Assembly: GCA_943788895.1 (NCBI GenBank)
Contig: CALSRZ010000003.1
Coordinates: forward strand, 285,310-349,309
Reading direction: 5' to 3'
DNA from: an uncultured Pseudomonadales bacterium
GTDB taxonomy: Bacteria > Pseudomonadota > Gammaproteobacteria > Pseudomonadales > Porticoccaceae
DNA: 64,000 bases
Shown: piece after piece, positions 9,110 through 19,878 of the stretch
Position numbering within the stretch: position 1 is the stretch's first letter
Layout of the letters: each line of letters opens with the position of its first letter
The notes under the pieces: model-generated
What the model was told of the DNA's origin: nothing
Seen by the model: only the letters and a program-made list of their open reading frames with translations
The model's database searches: none
Translations under genes and position numbers: made by a program

Positions 9110-11146
9110 TTAGTGAATGCCTTTCCAGTACTCGCGGTTCAGCAATACAACAAAGACTAATAATAGTAACAAAAATAACAATACCATTCGGCCGATATGC
9201 TTGCGCTCTTCAGCCATTGGCTCTGCAATATAGGCGAGGAAATTCACCAGGTCATACATCGCAGCATCATACTCTTCGGCGGACATGGTTCCCGCTTCAG
9301 GAATTACAAAACGACCACAGGGGTCATCGAGAATATCTTCACCGGTCAAACGGTCGCGTTTAATACCACCGTTGTAGGCCAATACAGGCCCGGGAGCGCA
9401 TTCAGGCAAACCCTGTAAGTCGAGCAGAGCGTGGGGCATGCCCACATCTTTAAACACTCTGTTGTTGACACCCAGAGGGCGACTTGGGTCTGCATAAAAG
9501 TTACGCAGATAAGTATAGACCCACTCCGGAGAACGCGAGCGAGCCACCAGCGTCAGATCCGGGGGTACAGCGCCAAACCAATCTTTGGCGCCATCTTCAG
9601 GCATTGAGATTTCCATCAGGTCACCAATCTTCTGGCCGGTGAAAATCATATTGTCGAGCATCATCTGATTGGGGATACCAGCATCATTGGCAACGCGCTC
9701 CCAGCGGGAGTACTTGAAAGAGTGACAGCCCATGCAGTAGTTAACCGCAAGCTTTGCACCATTCTGCAATGAGGCATGGTTGGTAAGATCTGCTTCAAAG
9801 GGGTCACAGTCAATAGCACCACAAGACTTGCCGCTCTCAGCACCCACTGCCTTGAGTGGCAGAATAACCAGAAGCAGCACTATTATCAGTCCACCGATAG
9901 ATTTCCAGAAACCCATGCCGCCATCCATCGTGATGCGGTCGGGCTCCGGCTTGGTCTTTTCAATACGAGTCCAGAAGTAGATACCGATAAAGTAGCTGAA
10001 GTACAGAACTGTACAAATCTGAGCCAGAATGGTCCGCGCTGCTGTCGGCGCTTTAACACCCAGGTAACCGAGAATAATAAAGCAGGCAGCAAATACCAGA
10101 ATAGCTGCACGGCTAAAGGTTCCCTTGTAGCGCATTGAGCGAACCGGACTGCGATCCAACCATGGCAATACATAGAGAATAGCGATTGCAGCAGCCATAG
10201 TGATAAAGCCACCGAGCTTGTCGGGAACTGCACGCAGCATTGAATAGTATGGTGTGAAGTACCAGACCGGCGCGATATGCTCAGGGGTCTTCAGCGAGTT
10301 GGCAATCTCAAAGTTTGCGTGCTCGAGGAAGTAGCCGCCCATCTCTGGGGCAAAGAACAGAATGGCGCAGAAGACAAACATGAATACAACGATAGGCACC
10401 AGATCGTGAATTACAAAGTATGGGTAGAAAGGAATGCCATCGACTGGATTACCTTTATCATCTTTGTACTTCTTGATGCTAACGCCGTCCGGGTTGTTTG
10501 AACCCACATCGTGCAAGGCAATAATATGCATCACCACCAGTGCGATCAAAATGATCGGCATGGCGACAACGTGCAGCGACATAAAGCGGTTGAGGGTAAT
10601 ACCAGAAATCAGGTAGTCACCGCGTATCCACTGAACAACATCTTCACCAATCACCGGAATAGCGCCAAACAGCGAGATAATCACCTGCGCACCCCAGTAG
10701 GACATCTGACCCCAGGGCAGAACATAACCGAGGAAAGCCTCAGCCATCAGTGCCACATAGATAGTCATGCCGAAAATCCACACCAGCTCACGAGGGGCTT
10801 TATAAGACCCGTAGATCAGGCCTCGGAACATATGCATATAGACGACGACAAAGAACGCCGAAGCACCCGTAGAGTGGGCGTAGCGAATAATCCAGCCCAT
10901 ATCCACATCGCGCATAATATATTCAACAGAGGCAAAGGCCTGTTCCGCAGAACCCTGGTAGCTCATCAGCAACCAGATACCAGTGACCAGCTGGATAACC
11001 AGCACGACCATTGATAAAACACCAAAGTAGTACCACCAGTTAAAATTCTTTGGTGCGTAATACTCGGCCATATGCCGGTTCCACTCACGCTTGAGTGTTG
11101 GCATACGTGAATCAATCCACTCGGCTAAAGCAGCTACTTTACTCAT
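9110..11146 (-). CDS. Fused ubiquinol-cytochrome c reductase cytochrome b / cytochrome c1
   Basis: 678 aa uninterrupted: cytochrome b (SYWGAQVI, PEW/PPE-type motifs) then hydrophobic segment and c1 with heme motif CMGCH (about 9722-9736) and C-terminal anchor. Confidence 0.93.
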   Translation of the reverse strand: MSKVAALAEWIDSRMPTLKREWNRHMAEYYAPKNFNWWYYFGVLSMVVLVIQLVTGIWLLMSYQGSAEQAFASVEYIMRDVDMGWIIRYAHSTGASAFFVVVYMHMFRGLIYGSYKAPRELVWIFGMTIYVALMAEAFLGYVLPWGQMSYWGAQVIISLFGAIPVIGEDVVQWIRGDYLISGITLNRFMSLHVVAMPIILIALVVMHIIALHDVGSNNPDGVSIKKYKDDKGNPVDGIPFYPYFVIHDLVPIVVFMFVFCAILFFAPEMGGYFLEHANFEIANSLKTPEHIAPVWYFTPYYSMLRAVPDKLGGFITMAAAIAILYVLPWLDRSPVRSMRYKGTFSRAAILVFAACFIILGYLGVKAPTAARTILAQICTVLYFSYFIGIYFWTRIEKTKPEPDRITMDGGMGFWKSIGGLIIVLLLVILPLKAVGAESGKSCGAIDCDPFEADLTNHASLQNGAKLAVNYCMGCHSFKYSRWERVANDAGIPNQMMLDNMIFTGQKIGDLMEISMPEDGAKDWFGAVPPDLTLVARSRSPEWVYTYLRNFYADPSRPLGVNNRVFKDVGMPHALLDLQGLPECAPGPVLAYNGGIKRDRLTGEDILDDPCGRFVIPEAGTMSAEEYDAAMYDLVNFLAYIAEPMAEERKHIGRMVLLFLLLLLVFVVLLNREYWKGIH

Positions 11147-11751
11147 TACGCAATCTCCGAATCTATACCGATAATAATAATGTCGTCCGACTCATAGGAG
11201 TGAGGCGGAACCTCGAGGTTAGTCGGCGCAGGTACGCCAGCAAAAACTCGTCCAGAGAGATCAAACTTGGAACCGTGACAGGGGCAGAAAAAGCCACCGA
11301 GCCAGGAGTCTCCACCGAGATCCTTGGCACCCACATCGGGGCGATACATCGGCGCACAACCCAGGTGCGTACAGAGACCGACCAGAATCAGATACTCTTC
11401 CTTGCCAGCCAGTGTGCGCGCTGAACCAGCCACATAACCGGGCTGCGAGGCGCTCTGCGAATCAGCATCTCTAAGGATACTAGTATCTATGGCATCGATA
11501 GCGGCCAGAGCCTCAGCGGTACGGCGCACGATATAAACCGGCTTGCCACGCCACTCGACAACCAGACGGCCGCCAGACTCAAGCTTGGAGATATTAACTT
11601 TAACCGGCGCACCAGCAGCTTTAGCTTTGGCGCTTGGTTGCCAGGATGAAACGAAAGGTACTGCCGCACCAACTACACCAGCTCCACCGACAACAGCGGT
11701 AGCACCAGTAAGAAATCGGCGGCGACTATGGTTGACACCGTCACTAGTCAT
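11146..11751 (-). CDS. petA: Ubiquinol-cytochrome c reductase Rieske iron-sulfur subunit
   Basis: Tat-like RRRFLTG, Rieske CTHLGC...CPCHGS; start at internal Met of ORF. Confidence 0.95.
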   Translation of the reverse strand: MTSDGVNHSRRRFLTGATAVVGGAGVVGAAVPFVSSWQPSAKAKAAGAPVKVNISKLESGGRLVVEWRGKPVYIVRRTAEALAAIDAIDTSILRDADSQSASQPGYVAGSARTLAGKEEYLILVGLCTHLGCAPMYRPDVGAKDLGGDSWLGGFFCPCHGSKFDLSGRVFAGVPAPTNLEVPPHSYESDDIIIIGIDSEIA

Positions 11752-11894
11752 GACGTTCTCCCTAAAACAGCAAAATTGGATGTTAAAACACGCGGGTTCG
11801 CGCGCAATTAAAAGGCGCTGCATTCTAACGGAAAGCCGCATTTTACGCAACCGGGAGAGTGCCAAATAAACCCTTAACCAGCTGTTTTTAATGG

Positions 11895-11934
11895 CAAAAA
11901 AAAACCCGACTGAAGAGTCGGGTTTTGTTTTTTT
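11895..11934 (-). terminator. Rho-independent terminator (potentially bidirectional) downstream of rpsI
   Basis: aaaacccgac-tgaaga-gtcgggtttt stem flanked by A- and T-rich tracts. Confidence 0.85.
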
Positions 11935-11945
11935 CCAACGCGCGA

Positions 11946-12338
11946 TTAACGCTTGGAGAATTGTGGACGCTTACGTGCTTTACGCAGACCCACTTTCTTA
12001 CGTTCAACCTGTCGAGCATCGCGAGTCAGGAAGCCTGCTTTGCGCAGTGGGCTACGAAGATTCTCATCGTATTCCAACAGTGCACGAGCAATGCCGTGAC
12101 GAATCGCACCAGCCTGACCGAAGTTACCACCACCATTTACGGTGATCTTCATATCAAACTTGTCGACCAGATCAACAACCTCAAATGGCTGGCGAACAAT
12201 CATTCGCGCCACTTCACGACCGAAGTAAACTTCGATTGAGCGATCGTTAATTGTAATATTGCCTTTTCCTGAAGTTAGGAAAACGCGCGCGGCTGACGTC
12301 TTGCGACGACCAGTACCATAAAATTGAGATTCTGCCAT
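11946..12338 (-). CDS. rpsI: 30S ribosomal protein S9
   Basis: [14 protein letters not shown] ... [13 protein letters not shown]-terminus. Confidence 0.99.
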   Translation of the reverse strand: MAESQFYGTGRRKTSAARVFLTSGKGNITINDRSIEVYFGREVARMIVRQPFEVVDLVDKFDMKITVNGGGNFGQAGAIRHGIARALLEYDENLRSPLRKAGFLTRDARQVERKKVGLRKARKRPQFSKR

Positions 12339-12353
12339 GATAATCGCTGTCCG

Positions 12354-12782
12354 TTACAGTTCTAGAACTTGAGGTTGCTGTGCAGTATGAGGATGCTCAT
12401 TACCGACATAAACCTTGAGTTTTCTAAACATTTCCCGACCTAGTGGTCCGCGGGGCAACATACCTTTAACCGCTGATTGGATAACACGCTCAGGCGCTTT
12501 CTCCAAAAGCTTGTCAAAAGTAATATCCTTAAGACCACCGGGGTAACCGGTGTGAGAGTAATAGGTTTTCTGTGTGGCTTTGTTACCAGTCACGCCAATT
12601 TTTTCGGCGTTAACTACCACGACGTAATCGCCGGTATCAACATGCGGAGTATATTCCGGCTTGTGTTTGCCACGTAATCTTGTAGCAATTTCAACGGCCA
12701 AACGTCCAAGGGTTTTGCCCTCAGCGTCTACGATATACCAGTCACGTTGAACTGATTCTGTTTTAGCACTATATGTTTTCAT
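12354..12782 (-). CDS. rplM: 50S ribosomal protein L13
   Basis: [19 protein letters not shown]...; adjacent to rpsI. Confidence 0.99.
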   Translation of the reverse strand: MKTYSAKTESVQRDWYIVDAEGKTLGRLAVEIATRLRGKHKPEYTPHVDTGDYVVVVNAEKIGVTGNKATQKTYYSHTGYPGGLKDITFDKLLEKAPERVIQSAVKGMLPRGPLGREMFRKLKVYVGNEHPHTAQQPQVLEL

Positions 12783-12894
12783 TCTTATCCTGCCTGGCTT
12801 TGGGGTATCCCAAAAAAGGGTGCGAATTGTAATGATCGTCCGCGCCTATTACAAGGGGGGATTTGAGCAAATTTAAAGTTTTTTGCAGATAAGC

Positions 12895-14022
12895 TTATGG
12901 ACGGTGCGGACAAGCCAAATACTCACGGCTCTGCATCTCCAATAATCGGCTCTCTGTGCGCTGGAATTCGAAGCCTAATCGACCGCCTGTATAGAGCTCA
13001 TTGATAGGCGCGGCGGCGGATACAGCCAATTTCACGCTGCGGTCATAGAACTCGTCAACCAAATTTATAAAGCGTCGGGCGGCATCATTATTCAATGCGG
13101 TGAACAGAGGAACATTGGCAATCACCACCGAATGAAACTCTTTCGCCACCTCAATATAATCGTTTTGACTGCGCGGTCCCTCGCAAATTGCCGCAAAATC
13201 AAACCAGACTAAATCCTCCGCCACCTTGCGGGCGGGAATCAGGCGGCCCTCTATATCGAGACTTACATTGAGTTTAATCTCCCCCTCGAGCACCACCAGA
13301 CTATCAAAGGTTGCACTGATAGCCCGCTCAGCTGCATCTCCCAGCGGCGAGTAATAGAGCTCTGCCTTTTCCAGCGCACGCAATCGGTAATCGCGACCGC
13401 CGTCGACATTAACCACTTCGCAGTGCTTGTTAAGTAGCTCGATAGCCGGGAAAAAGCGCTGGCGCTGCAAACCATCGCGATACAGCAGATCGGGAATAAT
13501 ATTAGAGGTAGCTACCAGAGTGACACCGCGTGCGAACAGCCCCTCCAGCAACAGCGCCAGAATCATCGCATCGGTGATATCACTGACAAAGAACTCGTCA
13601 AAACAGATTACCCGCGCCTCACTGGCAATTGACTCAGCAACAATATCCAGCGGATTGGCCTGGCCTTTATGACGCTCAAGATCCTGATGTACACGGCGCA
13701 TAAAGCGGTGAAAGTGAACACGCATTTTCTTTTCAAATGGCAGGCTCTCGTAAAAACTGTCCATAAGGTAGGTTTTGCCGCGACCGACACCACCCCAAAA
13801 ATACAGCCCCTTTTCCGGCGCGCGATCTGACTCGCGGGAAGAGCGTAATAACTTCGCCATCAGGCCGCCCTTCTTGCCGCTGTTGCGCTCTATCAGCCGG
13901 TGAAACAGATCGTCGAGCTGATCGACCGCAAATGCCTGCGCATCATCCGCCACAAAGCCCTGTCGAGCCAGATCATTTTGGTAACGCTGTTTCGGGGATA
14001 ACATCGAATATGGTAGGATCAA
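12895..14022 (-). CDS. zapE: Cell division protein ZapE (AFG1-like ATPase)
   Basis: GLYFWGGVGRGKTYLMDSFY Walker A; CFDEFFVSDITDAM. Confidence 0.94.
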   Translation of the reverse strand: MILPYSMLSPKQRYQNDLARQGFVADDAQAFAVDQLDDLFHRLIERNSGKKGGLMAKLLRSSRESDRAPEKGLYFWGGVGRGKTYLMDSFYESLPFEKKMRVHFHRFMRRVHQDLERHKGQANPLDIVAESIASEARVICFDEFFVSDITDAMILALLLEGLFARGVTLVATSNIIPDLLYRDGLQRQRFFPAIELLNKHCEVVNVDGGRDYRLRALEKAELYYSPLGDAAERAISATFDSLVVLEGEIKLNVSLDIEGRLIPARKVAEDLVWFDFAAICEGPRSQNDYIEVAKEFHSVVIANVPLFTALNNDAARRFINLVDEFYDRSVKLAVSAAAPINELYTGGRLGFEFQRTESRLLEMQSREYLACPHRP

Positions 14023-14163
14023 CTGTTAAAGGCAGACTGTAACTATCACAGCGCCCTAAAACAACTAAAAAAATCAATCTAAAAGCATTGATTCGGGAAC
14101 CACCTTTGGCGACACTTAGACCGGCAGCCCAAAGGTTATAAAAAGCTTATTAGGAGAATACAT

Positions 14164-14688
14164 TTGACAACATTGACCTCAATTCTGATCGCAGCAGCGT
14201 TTTTCGCTATCGGAGCCGCTGTCGGCCATCTCTTTTCAAAAAAGGTTGATCAGGGGGATAAATCTGTCCGCGATCTGGAAAAGAAACTCGAGAAAAGCGA
14301 GCAGAAACTCAAACGTTATCAGCAGGAAGTAACCGAACACTTTGTTGCGGTTTCACACCTGACCAGCAATGTAGCTCAGAGTTACAAGCAGATTCACGAG
14401 CATCTGGCGACCAGCGCGATTCGCCTGGCCAGCCCGGAAGTCGGTCGCCAACTTCTCAAGTCAGGCGGCAGCGACCTCAATATGCTCGATTCCAACGGCA
14501 ATCCGCTGGTTGATATCGACGATATAGAAGTACCCAGAGACTATGCCCCCAGCGTACCCGGCGGCGTCCTCAGTGAAGGCTATGGCCTCGGTGAAAACGA
14601 TCAGAACAAAGAACAGCCAGATACTGCCGCTAACAATATTGCCGCGGATGACGATGAAGAGGCCGACCCAACCCAGAGTGTTGGCTAA
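14164..14688 (+). CDS. YhcB/DUF1043 family membrane protein (ZapG-like), TTG start
   Basis: N-terminal TM and coiled coil, characteristic HFVAVSHLTSNVAQSYKQIHEHLATSA. Confidence 0.85.
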   Translation: MTTLTSILIAAAFFAIGAAVGHLFSKKVDQGDKSVRDLEKKLEKSEQKLKRYQQEVTEHFVAVSHLTSNVAQSYKQIHEHLATSAIRLASPEVGRQLLKSGGSDLNMLDSNGNPLVDIDDIEVPRDYAPSVPGGVLSEGYGLGENDQNKEQPDTAANNIAADDDEEADPTQSVG

Positions 14689-14801
14689 TAGTTAAAGAGG
14701 AAGCAGTTTTAGCGCAAGCAGGGAGGTTTGCCATCACAACTACAGCCAACTATTCAATACTTGATCGAACATTACCCCATCTTCTACCCAGCCGCTGCTC
14801 A

Positions 14802-15521
14802 ATGTGCCGCGGCGCGCTGGAAACCGTCAACCAGTGTATCTGCGATGCCTGCGTCAGCGAACTGCCGTGGCTGGAAGACTGTTGCCAACAGTGTGCCGTT
14901 CCTCTAACCACTGATGCCCTGTGCCCAGACTGCCAGTCAAAAGCGCCCGCTTACCGCCGCTGTATCTCTGCGTTTATCTATCAGGCACCGATCGACAATA
15001 TTATTCTGCGTTTAAAAAAAGATCCCTATGTCGCCGAGATCAAACAGCTGACCGCACTGCTGGCCGAGCGAATTCTTCGCTGCTATCAGTCCACTGAACA
15101 AAAACAAGAGCAAAAGCCATCCCTGCCAGAGCTGGTAATCCCAATGCCCCTGCACTGGCGAAAAATAGCCCAGCGCGGATTTAACCAGAGCCAGATAATC
15201 GGCAATCTGCTATCCAACTATTTTTTGTATGAGCACAAAACCCCGTTAAAAGTACTCAGCGATATCTGCCAACGCACCAGCAATAGCCAGGCTCAGCAGG
15301 CACTGGATAAAAAGCAGCGCGCCAGAAGCGTTAAAGATGCCTTTTCCATAGACGCAGGATCAGACTTTAGCCTTAAAGGAAAAACCGTCGCCATACTGGA
15401 TGATGTTGTGACCACCGGCGCCACAGCAAATGCCCTTGCCAGCAAGATCGTAGATGCCGGAGCCGATCAGGTGGATATTTGGTCTCTAGCGAGAACAAGC
15501 TGGAATAATTCGAGCCAGTAA
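14802..15521 (+). CDS. ComF family protein (phosphoribosyltransferase-like)
   Basis: CxxC zinc-like pairs and PRTase motif VAILDDVVTTGATA. Confidence 0.9.
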   Translation: MCRGALETVNQCICDACVSELPWLEDCCQQCAVPLTTDALCPDCQSKAPAYRRCISAFIYQAPIDNIILRLKKDPYVAEIKQLTALLAERILRCYQSTEQKQEQKPSLPELVIPMPLHWRKIAQRGFNQSQIIGNLLSNYFLYEHKTPLKVLSDICQRTSNSQAQQALDKKQRARSVKDAFSIDAGSDFSLKGKTVAILDDVVTTGATANALASKIVDAGADQVDIWSLARTSWNNSSQ

Positions 15522-15527
15522 CTCAGA

Positions 15528-16376
15528 ATGGCACCTATAAAACTATCCACAGAGAATTCATCCAGAGTGAGCATATCTACAGTGAACTCATCTTCACAAG
15601 AGCCAGACAAAATCTGGCAGCAGATTTATCAACAGGCGCAAACTGCCGCCCGCGATGAGCCCATACTGGCGAGCTTTTTCCAATCGACCATTCTCGATCA
15701 CCAGAGTCTCGGCAGCGCCCTTAGCTACCATCTGGCCAATAAGCTGGCCAGCAGTGCAGCGCCGGCATCCATGCTGCGCAAGCTGATGGATAGAGCCTTC
15801 TCAACCGATAACATTATTCAGGCAGTAGCCGCCGATCTTCAGGCCACCGTCGCCCGCGACTCAGCCTGCAATCTCTATCTAACACCCTTCCTCTACTTTA
15901 AGGGATTTCTGGCCGTGCAATCCTATCGCGCCGCGCACCAGCTGTGGCTCGAAGATCGCCACTCTCTGGCGCTGCTGCTGCAGTATCGTATCTCGCTAAA
16001 GTTTGCCGTGGATATTCACCCGGCGGCACAGATTGGCAGCGGGCTTTTGGTCGATCACGCCACCGGGCTGGTGATTGGTGAAACTGCGGTAGTCGAAGAC
16101 TGCGTCTCAATTATGCAGTCGGTAACCCTTGGCGGCACCGGTAAAGTCTCCGGCGATCGCCATCCGAAAATTCGCAAAGGTGTACTGATTGGCCCCGGAG
16201 CAAAAATACTGGGCAATATTGAAGTGGCTGAGGGTGCGATGGTGGCTGCGTCGAGCGTGGTATTAAAACCTGTTCCGGCCCATGCGATTGTTGCCGGGGT
16301 TCCCGCAGCGGTGATTGGCGATACCAGAAGCACAGAGCCATCCCGAACTATGGATCATTATTTTAAGTGCGACTAG
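15528..16376 (+). CDS. cysE: Serine O-acetyltransferase (copy 1 in window)
   Basis: Hexapeptide repeat protein; DIHPAAQIGSGLLVDHATGLVIGETAVV. Confidence 0.9.
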   Translation: MAPIKLSTENSSRVSISTVNSSSQEPDKIWQQIYQQAQTAARDEPILASFFQSTILDHQSLGSALSYHLANKLASSAAPASMLRKLMDRAFSTDNIIQAVAADLQATVARDSACNLYLTPFLYFKGFLAVQSYRAAHQLWLEDRHSLALLLQYRISLKFAVDIHPAAQIGSGLLVDHATGLVIGETAVVEDCVSIMQSVTLGGTGKVSGDRHPKIRKGVLIGPGAKILGNIEVAEGAMVAASSVVLKPVPAHAIVAGVPAAVIGDTRSTEPSRTMDHYFKCD

Positions 16377-16395
16377 AGTGCACAATTAGAGAGAC

Positions 16396-17350
16396 CTAAC
16401 AGCGATCCCAGCTAAAGGGCATCACCTGATCCAGGGAGGCCGCACCCTCAATCTGCATCAACAATCTATCCACCCCCAGAGCGACACCAGAACAGTCCGG
16501 CAATCCTGACTCAAGGGCTGCCAGCAAGTGCTGGTCAATCTCCATTGGCGGCTTGCCCGCTATTTTCCGCGCCTGCTGATCCTCGGCAAAACGACTCGCC
16601 TGTTCCTGCCCATCGGTTAATTCAAAATAGCCATTGGCCAACTCAACACGATTTAGAAAAGCCTCGAAGCGACGACTGACATTGCGCCCCTGAGAGTCGC
16701 TGTAACATCTCGCCAGCGCCGCCTGACAGGCCGGATAGTCATAGACCAGCACCAAGCCATCACTGAGCTGAGGCTCAATAACAACGCTAAACAACAGGTC
16801 CAGGCAGTTGGCGCGACTATCATCAGACCAGGCACTTGATCCCGCCTCGACGGCGAGCTTTTGCAGGCTGCTCAGCTCTGCCTGATGGGGATCAATATTG
16901 AAGTATTTGGCAAACAGCTCGGCATAGCTGTACTTATTAATCGCGATAGTGGGCAGCAGAGTTTCAATCAGTTCGCCGAGCTCAGTCATCAACTGGTGCT
17001 CATCCCAACCGCAGCGATACCATTCAAGCAGGGTAAATTCCGGATTGTGGCGGACACCCGCTTCGCCACTGCGAAACGCTTTTCCCAGACAGAAGATATC
17101 GCCACTGCCCGCGGCGAGCAGCCGTTTCATAAAATATTCAGGAGAGGTTTGTAGATAGCTTTTTACAGCAGAGGCTCCTTGAAGAGTAGCAATACTTTCT
17201 ATATTGCGATCGGTAACCGATGTTGTAGACAACACCGGCACATCCACTTCAAGTAAATTGCGCTGTTGGAAAAAACCGCCGCAGCTCGGCCAAAACCCGA
17301 CTGCGTTGACGCAGTCTGTCGAGACTAATACCGGGCTGCCAATCTGTCAT
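16396..17350 (-). CDS. epmA: Elongation factor P lysine ligase (EpmA/GenX/PoxA), apparently frameshifted near 17270-17277; open C-terminal part is 16396..17247
   Basis: MTDWQPGISLDRLRQRSRVLAELRRFF in one frame continues as QQRNLLEVDVPVLSTTSVTD... in another after a six-T run; C-terminal class II synthetase-like part intact. Confidence 0.85.
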
Positions 17351-17378
17351 CAGCGCAATCCGCCTTTATCTACAGGGG

Positions 17379-17951
17379 TTATTTACTGCTAACGCGACCC
17401 TGATATTCACCGGTGCGCGTATCGACACGAATAACTTCGCCCTCATCGAGAAACAGCGGCACCTTAACCACAGCACCAGTGCTCAACTTGGCAGGCTTGT
17501 TGCCGCCCTGAGCAGTATCGCCGCGTAGACCCGGATCGGTTTCAACAATTTCCAACTCAACATGGTTGGGCGGTGTTACCGAAAGCGGTGAACCGTTGTA
17601 CAACGTCACCACGCAAATATCCTGCTCACTCAACCACTGCAGCGCATCACCAACCGCATTCTCAGTTGCCTGATGCTGCTCAAAGGTGTCCGGCTCCATA
17701 AAGCACCAGAAATCGCCATCGTTATAGAGATACTGCATATCAGCATCCATCACATCAGCCGCTTCCACAGACTCACCAGATTTAAAGGTCTTCTCTAAAA
17801 CCCGTGCGGTTTTTAAATTGCGCAGTTTGACGCGATTAAACGCCTGTCCCTTACCGGGCTTCACAAGCTCATTTTCCAAAATTGAACAGGGGTCGCCGTC
17901 AAGCATCACTTTTAATCCGGGACGGAATTCATTGGTAGAATAATTAGCCAT
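17379..17951 (-). CDS. efp: Elongation factor P
   Basis: [38 protein letters not shown]; internal Met start. Confidence 0.96.
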   Translation of the reverse strand: MANYSTNEFRPGLKVMLDGDPCSILENELVKPGKGQAFNRVKLRNLKTARVLEKTFKSGESVEAADVMDADMQYLYNDGDFWCFMEPDTFEQHQATENAVGDALQWLSEQDICVVTLYNGSPLSVTPPNHVELEIVETDPGLRGDTAQGGNKPAKLSTGAVVKVPLFLDEGEVIRVDTRTGEYQGRVSSK

Positions 17952-18177
17952 GGGTCTCTTATCTCGATTATCTAAAAAGGCCGATATGATACCCGAACTG
18001 CTCAGCAAATTGAGCAGTTTGTCCTATTGATTAGTAAATTATTCAATTGCACGGCTTAACCGGGAAAGTTGACTACACTTAAAAAAGTACGGAGAGAGAA
18101 ATATAACTTAGTCACTCGCCCGGGTATCAGCCCCTCTCAGCGAATCCTAGAGGCGATACAATCGGAATGCCTTGCAG

Positions 18178-19842
18178 ATAAAATTTATGACTTCTATTTC
18201 ACTGGATAATATCGCAGCCCTGCTGGACATCATCAAGCCCGACATTGCCGACCAGCTTCTCAGCGACGCAAACTTTAACCTGCGTAACAAGGCATCCACC
18301 GAACAGTGGATTGGCAATCTATCAGCCACCAGCTTCGCCAACAATTCAATAGAACTCTATCGCGTGCTACCCATAGCCACAAAGCTAGATATAGACCCGA
18401 ACACCAAGATGGATATTCTCGACAGCCTGACACCCACAGTCATCCGGTCTACGGAATGCCTGCTGCAATCCCAGCTCAACCAGGACACCGCCAAGGCAAT
18501 CTCACTCGGTCAGGCACTGATCCGCCAGGTTTACGAAGGCTATAAACTGGTTATCTACCAGCTTGGCAACCAGCCGAATATCACCAGTGAAACCAGTATT
18601 GCCGCGCTCGCCAAAAGCATCCTTAGCGCCTGCAATGTACTGGCTAAAATCCAGCTCAACAGCCTTAGTCACTACCTGCAGCAGCCAAGCTTTTTTTGGC
18701 GTGAACTGCACGCGCTGCACCTGCTGGCGCAACAGCTGGATATAGCCGATCTGGATATACCCAATCCGATGGGCATCAATACCTCGATCAATAAAGTCTA
18801 TTTAAAACTGTTGCTGTTTAACTGCACAAGGCCCAACCATTTCTCAAACTATGAATTGCGCTTTGTCTACACCGAACTGGATTTCTGGTCCTCGCTCGCG
18901 GAGCTGCACAGGGGAAATAAGGGCGGGCTGTTTGCCATAGATCCCTCCAGTGATCGTGGCGCCGTCTACACCGATGAGATTGAACAGCGACCCGGCAATA
19001 TTATTTTGGATACCTTTAATCTGGTCAAATTTCTCAACAGTATTCTGGTTGAAAATAATGACACATTATTTTCCGACCGTATTTCCCGACGGGTAATTAA
19101 AGATCTGGTTCGCCAGTGGGGCGAAAAGATAAAACGTCAGGAAACCCATATTAGAGATCATGCAGAGGTCACTATCACCCGCGGCTTCACCTCAATTATC
19201 TGCATGCTGTCGAGAACCGATTCCTTTGAAAACTTTCTGTTGCTCTGCGGACAAAAACCCTCAGCACCGGACACCGGGGTAAGAGGCATCAACAGAACCG
19301 ATGATGTCTGGGGAACCTCGTTTGAACCCATCGACAGCCATCCCGGCGACCCGGTTATCTTCACCCCGGTGCGCAACAATAAAACCAAATTGAGACTGAT
19401 ACGCGGCATACGAAACGATATCAGCCTGAATGGTGCCTGTATTGAACTGGCCGATGACAAAAACGAACTACAGCCCGGCGAACCCATTGCCATTCGCACC
19501 AAGGGCAGCGCCAAATGGGTAGCCGGCATTATCCGCTGGAAACATATCTCGCCATCATTGAGCACAGTCTGCGGTCTGCAGTTTCCGGCGCGCAACTGTA
19601 TCCCCGCAGCCATTCGCGGCAACCCCAGGGAGCAGCAGTCCGAGCGTCAGTTTATGAAGGCGATAATACTTTCAAAAAAGAAAGATCTCAGCGGCGAAAT
19701 CACCCTGCTCTGCCCACCATTGCGCTACACCGAGGGCAGTAAAATCTATCTGCTGACGCCCCAGAAACAAACAGCGGCAATCCTTGGCGAAGAGCTGGAA
19801 ACCACTGAACACCTATCACATTTTAAAATCAGATTTTGTTAA
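18178..19842 (+). CDS. PilZ-like domain protein, FimX-neighbour (PA4958-like)
   Basis: C-terminal PilZ-like RGIRNDISLNGACIEL; immediately upstream of FimX-like gene; ORF opens at 18172. Confidence 0.7.
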   Translation: MKFMTSISLDNIAALLDIIKPDIADQLLSDANFNLRNKASTEQWIGNLSATSFANNSIELYRVLPIATKLDIDPNTKMDILDSLTPTVIRSTECLLQSQLNQDTAKAISLGQALIRQVYEGYKLVIYQLGNQPNITSETSIAALAKSILSACNVLAKIQLNSLSHYLQQPSFFWRELHALHLLAQQLDIADLDIPNPMGINTSINKVYLKLLLFNCTRPNHFSNYELRFVYTELDFWSSLAELHRGNKGGLFAIDPSSDRGAVYTDEIEQRPGNIILDTFNLVKFLNSILVENNDTLFSDRISRRVIKDLVRQWGEKIKRQETHIRDHAEVTITRGFTSIICMLSRTDSFENFLLLCGQKPSAPDTGVRGINRTDDVWGTSFEPIDSHPGDPVIFTPVRNNKTKLRLIRGIRNDISLNGACIELADDKNELQPGEPIAIRTKGSAKWVAGIIRWKHISPSLSTVCGLQFPARNCIPAAIRGNPREQQSERQFMKAIILSKKKDLSGEITLLCPPLRYTEGSKIYLLTPQKQTAAILGEELETTEHLSHFKIRFC

Positions 19843-19878
19843 TTAACAACTGCAACAGTCCAGGGACGGAAAAAATTT

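Noticed and set aside
10511-11014. Plus-strand ORF inside cytochrome b
   Set aside because: His/Asn/Gln-rich translation typical of an antisense shadow frame.
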